The notes beneath the pieces are model-generated. The model did not search any database and was not told where the DNA came from. It worked only from the letters and a program-made list of their open reading frames with translations. Below, piece by piece: positions 54,892-63,819 of a stretch of DNA of 64,000 bases (positions are counted from its first letter, which is position 1; each line of letters opens with the position of its first letter). The DNA is from DATFJT01 sp965230755 (GTDB taxonomy: Bacteria; Bacteroidota; Bacteroidia; Chitinophagales; Saprospiraceae): assembly GCA_965230755.1 (NCBI GenBank), contig CBDDLT010000026.1, positions 62,001 to 126,000 on the forward strand, written 5' to 3'. Position numbers and translations under genes: made by a program.

Positions 54892-55399
54892 GTGAGTGAC
54901 CTACTCGAAAAGCTGTCCGGAGGAGACTTAAGGACGGTAGGTGAAGTATCTGAGGTAGTGACTATGGTCACTACTGAGGAGATTTTTGCCGAACTTTTTA
55001 TTCTTATGTTTTCGGACGATGAAGTAGTCGCCATGCGTGCAGCAGATGCAGTAGAGAAGATTACTCTGAAAAAAACCCTCATACTTATTTCCCTATAAAG
55101 AAGAAATTATCCAATTACTGGGTTTAGTAAAGATTAAGCAAATCAAATGGCATTTGGCTTTACTTGCTTCCAGACCAGATTGGACAATAAGAGAATTGGG
55201 CATTGTTTGGGATCAGCTCTTTAAATGGACCGAGAACAGAAAAGAGAGCAGAATAGTAAGAGTGAATTCCGTGCAGTCCTTGCACGATTTATCCGAACAA
55301 CATCCTGAACTTAAGGAAGACTTTCTTCAGTTGGTAGATCGTCTCAATAAAGAAAACATACCATCTATTCTAGCTCGAATCAGAAGACTTAAACTTTAA
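54892..55399 (+). pseudogene. HEAT-repeat-like protein, frameshifted at an A7 run
   Basis: A GTG-started frame (54892-55098) encodes helical repeats (FSDDEVVAMRAADAVEKIT). It breaks after the seven A at 55069-55075. The next frame continues the same protein as KPSYLFPYKEEIIQLLGLVK and ends at 55399. Removing one A restores one frame of about 168 aa, similar to DNA-alkylation-repair/HEAT-like helical proteins. It may be a real mutation, transcriptional slippage or a sequencing indel. It follows the adhesin gene by 11 bp. Confidence 0.75.
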
Positions 55400-56520
55400 G
55401 ACTTGAACTGGTATCCCATTCCCAAACCACTCATCCACAAATTGTCTTGTAAGCTCGTATGGCAGTATAAACCAATTCGATCATTGAATTGATAGGAAAG
55501 ATCCAATCTCGGGCCAATAGAAAATTCACCAATATTCAAAGAGTAGTTTAGATTAAAACCAATTCCTATTCGAAACTTCTTATGTAGAATATTATAATTC
55601 AGAAAAGTATTGATAAAATATACGTAGTCATCAGAATAGACAGGATATTCATAATTCTCAGGGATTTCACCGATTGCACTTCCCGTTGGATCAGACTCTC
55701 TTTGATCGTTAAAAACTAAGTTATCCCCGAGTATGGTTCTAATGCGAACTTCATCAGTCGAAAAGGATTGTTTATTATAGACAGCAAGTCCTACACCGCT
55801 ATTCCATCTGTTTTTATAGAACGTCATTGATCCAAACATACCAGGTCGAGATAAACCGAAGGAATAATCAGTTCTATGCAAATGGGCCGCTCCAGCACGC
55901 AGCCCAGTCTGAATTCCTTGGGCTGCAGCACTCAACGGAATAATATGATCTTGCTCAGTAAATTCTAAAGACAATTCATCCACCATTTCATAATCTATAA
56001 GTTGTATATCGGACATTGGTAATTTGTAAAGGTCGATGGCAACATGATCAATACTCTCCTTATGTATTGCTGTTGGACCTGCTGATTCGATATGAGATAA
56101 GTTGGCTGGGATTTGCGTTGTTGCAATAGCAATAGCTTGAGATGAATGGGTGGCTTTAGAAGCAGTTTCGTCCTTAGTTACAGCTAAAAGAGACGATGTT
56201 GCATTTAGTTTGATAGGATCAGTGACGATTTTCTTTTCTTCAGACTTGTTGTCTGGAGGTATAGGAGCAGATTGCTCAATACTCAAAGAAGGGTTGGCAG
56301 GTGTTTTTATAGTAGAATTACTGTGAACGAATGGATCAGAAATGGGGCCAAAAAACAAAACTAAAGAAGCCGCAATAAGAAAAGCGGAGGCAGGGAGCAT
56401 AAAGAATATTCCTCTCCTTCTTTCTTTTTCTTCCAGCATCTCCTTCATTTGCTGCCAATCTTCCTCATGGTATTCAGGAGAATATGATTGTAGTGTTTTT
56501 CTTAACTTATTGATTTCCAT
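55396..56520 (-). CDS. Anti-sigma-type membrane protein with beta-barrel C-terminus
   Basis: The 374-aa product has a cytoplasmic N-terminus (1-37), one membrane helix (about 38-58), and a Ser/Thr/Pro-rich linker (about 70-185). A C-terminal porin-like region of alternating aromatic strands (about 190-374) follows, ending in an aromatic-rich strand. This joining of an inner-membrane anchor to an outer-membrane-barrel-like part is odd. It overlaps the upstream sigma gene by 14 bp, so it is probably its regulator. It is convergent with the HEAT-like gene (4-bp overlap). Confidence 0.7.
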   Translation of the reverse strand: MEINKLRKTLQSYSPEYHEEDWQQMKEMLEEKERRRGIFFMLPASAFLIAASLVLFFGPISDPFVHSNSTIKTPANPSLSIEQSAPIPPDNKSEEKKIVTDPIKLNATSSLLAVTKDETASKATHSSQAIAIATTQIPANLSHIESAGPTAIHKESIDHVAIDLYKLPMSDIQLIDYEMVDELSLEFTEQDHIIPLSAAAQGIQTGLRAGAAHLHRTDYSFGLSRPGMFGSMTFYKNRWNSGVGLAVYNKQSFSTDEVRIRTILGDNLVFNDQRESDPTGSAIGEIPENYEYPVYSDDYVYFINTFLNYNILHKKFRIGIGFNLNYSLNIGEFSIGPRLDLSYQFNDRIGLYCHTSLQDNLWMSGLGMGYQFKS

Positions 56521-57076
56521 ACCGAATTATTTTGTTCCTTTCGAACCATAATTTTTTCATATTCCTCTTGGCTTTGGCCAAATTGGACTTAGAACTTCCA
56601 ACGGTGATATTGAGTTTGTCGGCTATCTCTTGATGACTGTATCCCTCCACCACGAAGAGATTAAACACCAATTTATATGCCGGTGAGAGGTCTTGGATTA
56701 GTCCAATGATTTCTTGAGCGGATAAATCCGAAATAGGATCATCTAAGGTCAAGAGACTATTTTCTTTTTCTTCAATGCCTTCTTTCGTTAGAAAGCTGCG
56801 CATTTCTTTTCTGTAATGATCAATAGCCGTATTAACGGTTATTCTATACATCCATGTTTTTATACTTCCTTTGCCCGATGAAAAGCGTTTCAACTCTTTA
56901 AATATCTTAAAGAAGGCTTGGTTCAACACAAAAGCAGCCTCATCTCTATCACTGGTATATCTCAAGCACACAGACATTAACAGACCATAGTATTTTTTGT
57001 AAAACACTTCTTGGGCTCTCCTGTCATTTTTCAAGCAAGCCTTAACTAAGCTGTTTTCTGTCCATTTTTTATTCAA
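56507..57076 (-). CDS. ECF-type RNA polymerase sigma factor
   Basis: The 189-aa protein has region 2 (FYKKYYGLLMSVCLRYTSDR through SIKTWMYRITVNTAIDHYR) and region 4 (LSPAYKLVFNLFVVEGYSHQ, then EIADKLNITVGSSKSNLAKAK). It forms the second sigma operon of the window and is oriented toward the first. A target set cannot be read from the sequence. Confidence 0.92.
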   Translation of the reverse strand: MNKKWTENSLVKACLKNDRRAQEVFYKKYYGLLMSVCLRYTSDRDEAAFVLNQAFFKIFKELKRFSSGKGSIKTWMYRITVNTAIDHYRKEMRSFLTKEGIEEKENSLLTLDDPISDLSAQEIIGLIQDLSPAYKLVFNLFVVEGYSHQEIADKLNITVGSSKSNLAKAKRNMKKLWFERNKIIRYGNQ

Positions 57077-57185
57077 TCCAAACTCATTTCATAACACATA
57101 TTCAAGTGAATAATATGAACTTGCATATTGTATGCCGTCATATCTGGTTTTACATAGTGTCTATTTTCATGTTCTCTGATTGTGC

Positions 57186-57713
57186 TTATTGCCTCATAAA
57201 CCTTTCTCCAAATTTATCCAATCCCGGAATTTCCTGCATGGGAGTGAAGATATCCGTTTCGATAAAGTATTGTATAAAGAGTTCGCTTTCTATTATATTA
57301 TAAGTCATATATTGATATCTGTGGGCATTAAATCCACTTTCTTCAAGCCCTTCCATATCTCCATAAAATGAATCCCACCACAATCGCTGCGTCAAAGTGA
57401 TATCAATATTTTCGTTATCCAAGCTATAAGTACCATTTTCGATCACTATTGCCGTTGTGTCTTGAATACTGGTCCCATCGTAGAGTCCGAAAACGGTTCT
57501 ATTTTTGGTGAAACTCCCATCTTCCATGAAGCTTAAAGTTACATGAGTTTCGCCCCTTTCGAATGAAGTATTGGTAGCGCGATCCCATACTTTATTCTTA
57601 TAAGATCGAAACCAAACACCCTCTAATTCATCTGTTTGAGAGGAATTATTCTGGCAGGATACGAGCAAAATAAAGTTAGCCAATAGTAATATGAGAAATT
57701 TCAATTTTTTCAT
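57186..57713 (-). CDS. Lipocalin-like lipoprotein
   Basis: The 175-aa product has a lipobox (LLVSCQ, Cys20). The mature part starts LEGVWFRSYKN and contains ETHVTLSFMEDGSFTKN and GTYSLDNENIDITLT. These are strand patterns of lipocalin-like DUF4488/DUF5004-type domains. Its ligand is unknown. Confidence 0.65.
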   Translation of the reverse strand: MKKLKFLILLLANFILLVSCQNNSSQTDELEGVWFRSYKNKVWDRATNTSFERGETHVTLSFMEDGSFTKNRTVFGLYDGTSIQDTTAIVIENGTYSLDNENIDITLTQRLWWDSFYGDMEGLEESGFNAHRYQYMTYNIIESELFIQYFIETDIFTPMQEIPGLDKFGERFMRQ

Positions 57714-57755
57714 TCTTCTGATTTATGTTTAGAGTCCTACTACATCATTATTGCA

Positions 57756-58196
57756 TTAATACTCGTAAAGAATGCTATCTTCAGAATTAGTGATATGAAG
57801 TATTACACTGTCATTTTCGTTGAGCTGTAAACCAGAAATGTCAAATGATATTTCTTCAGTGATTACAGCAGCACAGAGTTCAGTATTCTTCAATGAAAGT
57901 CGAACATTTCTCTGAGCCGGCAAAGATTCCATTATGGCCTCTGAATCGATCAGTTTTAATTCCCAGGAATTACCGTCACAACCACTTGCTGCAAAATTAA
58001 TTGTCAGACAATCTCCATCTATGTCCATAGAGAGTATCGTCAATAGATCTGCTGGTGCCGTTTCGTAGTCGTTTTGGCTGATGATTACCTGATCAGGGCA
58101 GCTGTTGGTGGAATTGCCCTCGTCATCGTCACATTGAACCAATACCAAACCTATTATTATCATTACCATTAGTATGCTTATATGTTTCATCATCAT
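57756..58196 (-). CDS. Small lipoprotein, tandem paralogue
   Basis: The 146-aa lipoprotein (lipobox LVQCDDDEG) contains AASGCDGNSWELKLID and VRLSLKNTELCAA. It shares these with the neighbouring 151-aa gene, so the pair arose by tandem duplication. Four cysteines are conserved in the mature part. No named family is recognised. Confidence 0.65.
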   Translation of the reverse strand: MMMKHISILMVMIIIGLVLVQCDDDEGNSTNSCPDQVIISQNDYETAPADLLTILSMDIDGDCLTINFAASGCDGNSWELKLIDSEAIMESLPAQRNVRLSLKNTELCAAVITEEISFDISGLQLNENDSVILHITNSEDSILYEY

Positions 58197-58241
58197 TTTT
58201 CTATTTTTTATTAATCTGTCAATCTTTTCTACTTATTAAAA

Positions 58242-58697
58242 TTAATATCTGTATAAAATGCTGCTTTGAGCGTTTCGAATATTAAGCTGAATCACATGAA
58301 TCGCTGTGTCCTGAACTTGTAAGTTCGATATATCGTAAGATACTTCTTGCGTTATGAACGCTTCACAATCTTCTTGGTCCAGAAGAGATAGTCTGACGTC
58401 ATAATAGGGAAAAGTACCAGATATGTTAGGCATATATTCCCCGGATAATAACTCTAATTCCCACGATTCTCCATCACAACCGCTAGCGCCGAATCTAATG
58501 TTTAAACAGTCGTCCACAATGTAAAATGAGTCAATGGCCAAGGTGTCAGCCGGAGCTACAGTGTATAAACTATCGCTAATCAGAATCTGCTGGTCACAGT
58601 CATTGCTTGGATTGGTATCTGGACTTTCATCATCATCGCATGATAACATAAACATTCCTAGAACAAATAGAATCAATAATAAACTAATTTCTTTCAT
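58242..58697 (-). CDS. Small lipoprotein, tandem paralogue
   Basis: The 151-aa lipoprotein (lipobox MLSCDDDES) shares GASGCDGESWELELLS, YDVRLSLLDQEDCEA, ITQEVSYDIS and an SSILYRY end with its downstream paralogue, 45 bp away. The acidic DDDE after the Cys is a Bacteroidota surface-export-like signal. Function is unknown. Confidence 0.65.
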   Translation of the reverse strand: MKEISLLLILFVLGMFMLSCDDDESPDTNPSNDCDQQILISDSLYTVAPADTLAIDSFYIVDDCLNIRFGASGCDGESWELELLSGEYMPNISGTFPYYDVRLSLLDQEDCEAFITQEVSYDISNLQVQDTAIHVIQLNIRNAQSSILYRY

Positions 58698-58736
58698 GGT
58701 ATTGGTTTAATCTTTAAGGTAAATTATTCTTTCTAA

Positions 58737-59966
58737 CTATTTAATAGGGATTTCACTAAGTAATTTGATGTCATGTAAGTCTTTATAGTCATATAGATAA
58801 AGACCTTCTTCCGCTATTAGAATCAGAACCTGATTTAAGGCGATAACATCTATGGCTTTCATGTTTGGAAAGTTTTCTATTAAGTGTAAAATAGGACTGT
58901 TATCTCTGTCGAATACTTTCAAGCCTTCGTCGCCATCACAAACAAATAGAGACTCTTGTCGGCCTAAACCTAATCCATGCGGATTGGACAAGGGATACGT
59001 GTCTTTGAGTTCCGGGTGAATGGGGTCCTGAACACTAATGACTTGAAGTTGATTGACACCACCTCTACAAGATCGACCATTTCTTAGTGTTAAGTATGCA
59101 TACTCGTCGTCGACAACCACTGGATCACAAGACACCCAATGACGATAATCTGACAATTTTTTAGGTATTTCGCGATCTTCAAGGCTCATGATGATCATGC
59201 CCTGCTGCGTTCCAACATAGAGCAAATCTTTGTAGGGAAACAAAGTCTCTGCAGTCCAATCCAACTTCGTATCAGAAGTTTCAACAAGATTATTTCTTAG
59301 ATCAAATGACTTAAGTGCGGTAGAACTGTTGAGCGTGTAAAGCATTTGCTCTTGTGTCAGGGCAAAAGTGGCCAACGAACCAGCAAGACCAGTAGAGACT
59401 CTAGTACTTCCACCGTTTCCAGTAGCTGTAATTGGTGAATCATTCAAAAAGACATTTTCTAAGTAAATATCTCCACCATAACAAGGCACTAATTTGGTTT
59501 CTCCGGTAGGTTCATAACCTACATAAATCGAATCATTCAGCAAGCTAAAATTATCGAAGGCCATTGATTTTCGATTAATCTCTTTAGGTTGATGGATGTT
59601 GCGAATGTCTAAAGCAATTAAATCCGTGTATTGACTGGCGTACAACACATCGTTCTGTATACCCATATCACCCAATCCCGGAATTTCCCAAAAATATTGT
59701 AGATCGGGATTCGTAGGATCACTAATATCGATCAAATGTATACCTTCATTGGCTTCGCCGATAAAAACATAATTTTTATAGAAGTTGATTTTACCGACTT
59801 GTTCGAGAGCTTTCTCTCCATCGAATTTGATCAAATCCTTAAGATCAGCGGGATGAACTAGAACTTGACGGTAAACTTCGTGTTCCACCATGCATTCTTC
59901 TTCAAAGCAGGAAAGCAACAATCCGCAACAAAGTAAATAGCCAAATATTTTTATAATCTGTTTCAT
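58737..59966 (-). CDS. LVIVD-repeat lipoprotein
   Basis: The 409-aa product has a lipobox (LLLSCFEE, Cys20). Repeated strands of the type GIHLIDISDPTNPDL, LIALDIRNIHQPKEI and LQVISVQDPIHPEL mark LVIVD repeats of a beta-propeller-like fold. It probably lies at the cell surface and binds a partner. It is the first gene of a minus-strand run of lipoproteins. Confidence 0.82.
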   Translation of the reverse strand: MKQIIKIFGYLLCCGLLLSCFEEECMVEHEVYRQVLVHPADLKDLIKFDGEKALEQVGKINFYKNYVFIGEANEGIHLIDISDPTNPDLQYFWEIPGLGDMGIQNDVLYASQYTDLIALDIRNIHQPKEINRKSMAFDNFSLLNDSIYVGYEPTGETKLVPCYGGDIYLENVFLNDSPITATGNGGSTRVSTGLAGSLATFALTQEQMLYTLNSSTALKSFDLRNNLVETSDTKLDWTAETLFPYKDLLYVGTQQGMIIMSLEDREIPKKLSDYRHWVSCDPVVVDDEYAYLTLRNGRSCRGGVNQLQVISVQDPIHPELKDTYPLSNPHGLGLGRQESLFVCDGDEGLKVFDRDNSPILHLIENFPNMKAIDVIALNQVLILIAEEGLYLYDYKDLHDIKLLSEIPIK

Positions 59967-60019
59967 GATGAGTTATTTTTTAAGATGATTCGAAAAGAAT
60001 ACGGGAGAATATACAAAGG

Positions 60020-60090
60020 GGTTGCCTTATCAAATTTGATTTATTGATGACCGATGAATTTTAAGATCAATTGTTATTGGACAGGCAACC
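60020..60090. promoter_or_regulatory. Inverted repeat in a divergent promoter region
   Basis: GGTTGCCT (60020-60027) and AGGCAACC (60083-60090) are perfect 8-bp arms 55 bp apart. They lie in the 220-bp space between divergently transcribed lipoprotein genes, and could be paired operator half-sites. Confidence 0.35.
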
Positions 60091-60186
60091 GGGTGAGAAA
60101 AAGTAACGTAATACTCATGATAATGATAGAATTGAAAAGCTAATATCGAGCTGGTTTTGTCGAATTGTTAATTTAAAAACGCAAAA

Positions 60187-60660
60187 ATGAAACTGTTAAA
60201 ATTGTTTGCCTTGATCCTATTATCTGGCCTTATATTTTCCTGTGACGATGACAATGCAAGTTCTAATTCTGAAGAGATTGATTTCCTGATATTTGGACAT
60301 TTCTATGGAGAGTGCTGGGGAGAGACTTGTGTTGAGACCTATAAAATAGAGGATAATACTCTATTTGAAGATTCAGTAGATGATTATGGATTGAGATCTT
60401 TCGATTTTTACGAACTGGACAATGAAAAGTTCGAATTGGTCAAAGATTTATCAGATTTTATCCCAAGTGAATTATATGATGAGACAGAGACTACTATTGG
60501 TTGTCCTGATTGCGGTGACTGGGGTGGGCTCTATCTCAGCATTTCTGAAAACGAAGAGATCAAATCCTGGCGACTGGATTTAATGAAGGATAATGTCCCT
60601 GCCTACTTGCATGAGCTGATCGATAAAATACAAGAGAAAATCGCTCTGATCAACGATTAA
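60187..60660 (+). CDS. Hypothetical lipoprotein
   Basis: The 157-aa lipoprotein (lipobox LIFSCDDDN) is acidic and contains GECWGETCVETYKIEDN and a CPDCGDWGG motif, suggesting disulfides or metal binding. No family is recognised. It is followed 25 bp later by an outer-membrane-like protein gene, possibly as one unit. Confidence 0.65.
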   Translation: MKLLKLFALILLSGLIFSCDDDNASSNSEEIDFLIFGHFYGECWGETCVETYKIEDNTLFEDSVDDYGLRSFDFYELDNEKFELVKDLSDFIPSELYDETETTIGCPDCGDWGGLYLSISENEEIKSWRLDLMKDNVPAYLHELIDKIQEKIALIND

Positions 60661-60685
60661 TTTTTAAGCGTTAAAAACAAAGTCG

Positions 60686-61246
60686 ATGTTGGAAAAGATA
60701 GTTTTAATATTCACTATTGGTTTCTTTTTTACGTTTGTTAATATCAGTGCTCAATCGATCTTCATGTCGACCCAGAACTATCTGGCCTTCGATGATGGAG
60801 ATAAAAGGATTGATTGGTCATTGGACTTTGGCTATTCCTTTGATATCATGGATATGAAAAATCTCATTTATACCGGAATAGATATGGATAGCGAAGAAAA
60901 TGCTGGGATGGGATATTCACTAGGGTACTCTGCTTTTTTTGCCGGAGGCCCTAAAGGTTTTGGCATAGATTTCTTTGTAGAAGCAAGGACCACAAGATTA
61001 AGGGAGTGGACTTTTCCGTTTTTTGAACCTGATAAGTCCTGGATGTTCGGATATGGAGTAGGAACAAATTTGTACATCCCAATCGTCAGAGATAAAGCTT
61101 TTATAAAAGTTGGAGGAAGGTACGAACGGCTATCAAGGAAAAAGGATTCCATCAGCCTAAAATGGGAGTCCGTACAACCGGGCATAGGTATTATAGTATG
61201 GTTAAACGGTGAAAGCGTTAAGACGGATCAGAAGAGTTCTAATTGA
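60686..61246 (+). CDS. Outer-membrane beta-barrel-like protein
   Basis: The 186-aa product has a signal peptide (to about ISAQ) and about eight amphipathic strands rich in aromatic residues, such as WSLDFGYSFDI and FIKVGGRYERLS. It ends near GIGIIVWLNGES. A small OmpA- or porin-like barrel is inferred. Its 3' end overlaps the convergent ogt gene by 19 bp. Confidence 0.6.
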   Translation: MLEKIVLIFTIGFFFTFVNISAQSIFMSTQNYLAFDDGDKRIDWSLDFGYSFDIMDMKNLIYTGIDMDSEENAGMGYSLGYSAFFAGGPKGFGIDFFVEARTTRLREWTFPFFEPDKSWMFGYGVGTNLYIPIVRDKAFIKVGGRYERLSRKKDSISLKWESVQPGIGIIVWLNGESVKTDQKSSN

Positions 61247-61761
61247 CCATAATCTGGCAAGCCTCCTTCTAACTTAAGCAGTTTTTTCTTTATTGCCAAT
61301 CCTCCTGCATAGCCAACCATCTTACCATTCGATCCTATTACTCTGTGGCATGGAACAATAATGGAAATGCCGTTGGCTCCATTGGCAGATGCTATGGCGC
61401 GAATGGCTAGGGGATTACCCAGTTGTTCAGATAGTCCCTGGTAACTAACAGTTTGACCATAGGGTATTTGCATCAAGGCCTTCCATACGGATTGCTGGAA
61501 GTCCGTCCCACAGAATCGTAGGGGTAAATCAAAAATCTGACGATCTCCCTGGGCGTACTCCTCTATCTGTCCAATGACCTGATGATGCAATTCGACTTCC
61601 TTCTGAATAAATTGACCTCCGAGAAATTTTTGAGTTCTATCGTCGATTGATTTTCTCATTTTTCTGTAGGCCCAATCAAGCAGACATAACCGGTCTTCTA
61701 TACTGGCAATTTTGAAGGTACCTAGCGAGGTTTTGTACAACCCGAAGTAAATATCATTCAT
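61228..61761 (-). CDS. ogt: Methylated-DNA-protein-cysteine methyltransferase
   Basis: The 177-aa DNA-repair protein removes O6-methylguanine by suicide transfer to Cys138 in IVPCHRVIG. The FGTDFQQSVWKAL-type helix (here CGTDFQQSVWKAL), YGQTVSYQGLSEQLG and GYAGGLAIKKKLLKLEG blocks are all present. It lacks the Ada domain. It overlaps the MATE gene by 4 bp (ATGA), so the two are coupled. Confidence 0.93.
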   Translation of the reverse strand: MNDIYFGLYKTSLGTFKIASIEDRLCLLDWAYRKMRKSIDDRTQKFLGGQFIQKEVELHHQVIGQIEEYAQGDRQIFDLPLRFCGTDFQQSVWKALMQIPYGQTVSYQGLSEQLGNPLAIRAIASANGANGISIIVPCHRVIGSNGKMVGYAGGLAIKKKLLKLEGGLPDYGQLELF

Positions 61762-63092
61762 GAACTTATGGATCGTTTTCTTTTCGTAATATAATTAAAT
61801 CTTAAGATCATCATCGTCGCTGAAATACTCAATCCAATCAGAAGTCCAAGCCAGATGCCCATATAGTTTAAATCAGTCCGAAAACCCAAATACGCACCCA
61901 ACGGAATGGCAATTATCCAATAAGCGATTAAAGTAAAGGCAGTTGGCCAGACCACATCTTCAAGTCCGCGGAGTAAACCGATCAATACCGCTTGAACTCC
62001 GTCAGATATCTGAAATATAGCGGCGATGATCAACATGTGTGAAGCCATTCTCAATACCTCCTGATGATCAATATAGAGCGTAGGAATCCATCGATATCCA
62101 ATAGCGAGTAGGGTAGAAGTAACCACCATCAAAGCTGTCGTGATAATGATGATATTTCTACCTGTAATCCTAATTTGGGGCCAGTTCGAATTGCCCAATA
62201 AATTACCCATTCGGATAGACGCAGCCGCTGATATGCCTATCGAAATCATAAATGGAACCGAAGCAATATTAATGGCTACCTGATGTGCAGCGAGCTCTTT
62301 CTCTCCAAGCATTCCCATGAACAAGGCTGAGATGACGAATGCTCCTGCTTCGAATACATACTGTGTTCCCGCAGGGATACCTATGCTGAGTACTTTCTTG
62401 ATAGAATTCCATCTCAATCGCAAAGAAAGGAATAGGAAGTTTCGGAGTTTGCTTTTAAAGATGACCATTAAGATAACTATAAGCATTGAAGACCTTGTTA
62501 GAAGTGTAGCTATTCCGGCTCCCTCTAGGCCATAAGCTGGAACTCCGAAATGACCATAGATAAAAATATAATTGAGTAAGGCATTGATCGGTATGCTGGC
62601 AACTCCTATCCAAAGGGCCGGCATCATCCACTCAAAGCCCTCAATAAAGTTCTTAAAATGTAAATAAATGGCAATAGGTACTACACTAACCGCCAAGTAA
62701 TCGATGTAGGCCAAACTTTCTTCAACCACATTTTCGGGTTGGTTGAGGTAGGGAAGGAAAATTTTCCCGAGTAGTAGAAAAACACAAAAGAAAAGTCCAA
62801 AAGCTAACAAGCTTAAGAATCCGTTGAACAGCAATGCGCCATTCAAATACTCATTATCCTGAGCCCTATATTTTGCCGCCAATGGCGCTATGGCAGAAGC
62901 CAATCCAAAACAGAAAGTGAGGGGTAGTACAAAATAGGAATTGGCCAGAGCAGCTGCAGCAAGGGGAGTTACTCCGAGTTTTCCTACCATTAGAGTATCA
63001 GTAACACCAAGAGCAATATGACTCAACTGCCCCAGAATCACGGGCCAGGCCAAAATGATGGTTTTCTTTATATCTAGGCGATTACTTAGCAT
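61758..63092 (-). CDS. MATE-family efflux transporter
   Basis: The 444-aa protein has 12 membrane segments in two related halves. MATE marks are ILGQLSHIALGVTDTLMVGK in the first half and AGAFVISALFMGMLGEKELA in the second. It probably exports drugs or metabolites by Na+ or H+ exchange (NorM-like). It is translationally coupled to ogt, an unusual but clear operon. Confidence 0.92.
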   Translation of the reverse strand: MLSNRLDIKKTIILAWPVILGQLSHIALGVTDTLMVGKLGVTPLAAAALANSYFVLPLTFCFGLASAIAPLAAKYRAQDNEYLNGALLFNGFLSLLAFGLFFCVFLLLGKIFLPYLNQPENVVEESLAYIDYLAVSVVPIAIYLHFKNFIEGFEWMMPALWIGVASIPINALLNYIFIYGHFGVPAYGLEGAGIATLLTRSSMLIVILMVIFKSKLRNFLFLSLRLRWNSIKKVLSIGIPAGTQYVFEAGAFVISALFMGMLGEKELAAHQVAINIASVPFMISIGISAAASIRMGNLLGNSNWPQIRITGRNIIIITTALMVVTSTLLAIGYRWIPTLYIDHQEVLRMASHMLIIAAIFQISDGVQAVLIGLLRGLEDVVWPTAFTLIAYWIIAIPLGAYLGFRTDLNYMGIWLGLLIGLSISATMMILRFNYITKRKRSISS

Positions 63093-63363
63093 CGATCCGT
63101 TCTTCTAAACTTAGAAGGTCGAAGATAGGGATAATGAATAGGAACAATATAAGATTTAATAAATCTTCACTTCAATGAAAGCTTGAGATTAAGGTGATGA
63201 TCAAGATCTGAAAAATTCAACTAGTCAATGCCAATTCATTTGCATAAAAGCACTATTGTTTTTATGAAAAATGATTATACTGGAACAAATTACTTTTCCT
63301 GTCAGTTGTTATATCTAAAAGGAGAATTATAATTTTTATTAAAAACTTTTAAAACCACTTAAT

Positions 63364-63819
63364 ATGAATACGAAATTATACTGCATCGTTTTTATAATCG
63401 TTTTATTAACTTCTAATAATATTAGTTTAAATGCTCAAAGTTTTGTTTTTCTAGAAAACTGGCAAACTTCTGAGCTTTCTGCGGATCAATTGTCCAGATA
63501 CAATAGGATATTGAATGGTAGCAATGAAGACAACATTACCAAAGTTGGAATTGGAGACGTCACTTCGATTAATGATAACAGAATTACTCTTAGTATTTTG
63601 GATTCTGAATGCGAAAATCGGGTTTTTAAAGGTAAGAGGGTTGAATTTGAATCAATTAATGACTTTACTTGGTATGGCGAGTTAGAATATGATCCTACTG
63701 ATTCTTGTGCCTGTAAATATGGTTATATCCTTTTAATGTCAAAGCAAGGTGAACAGTTTGGTCAAATTAGACTGGAGGATGAATATTATGATATAGAGGA
63801 CATTGGGGAAGAAATGTAA
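63364..63819 (+). CDS. Secreted protein, N-terminal part of a frameshifted metallopeptidase-like gene
   Basis: The 151-aa frame begins with a signal peptide (ending LNAQS) and a beta-rich propeptide-like region. The frame stops at 63819 just after EDIGEEM. The neighbouring frame continues the protein from about 63810 as RNVIVEQPGDGIDE. A missing A in the GGGGAAGAAA run at 63805-63814 would explain this. Either the gene is broken or the assembly has an indel. The 271-bp gap upstream contains no other gene. Confidence 0.7.
   Translation: MNTKLYCIVFIIVLLTSNNISLNAQSFVFLENWQTSELSADQLSRYNRILNGSNEDNITKVGIGDVTSINDNRITLSILDSECENRVFKGKRVEFESINDFTWYGELEYDPTDSCACKYGYILLMSKQGEQFGQIRLEDEYYDIEDIGEEM

Noticed and set aside
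57106..57371. Two overlapping short plus-strand frames
   Set aside because: They are mostly antisense to the lipocalin-like lipoprotein gene and show no protein features.
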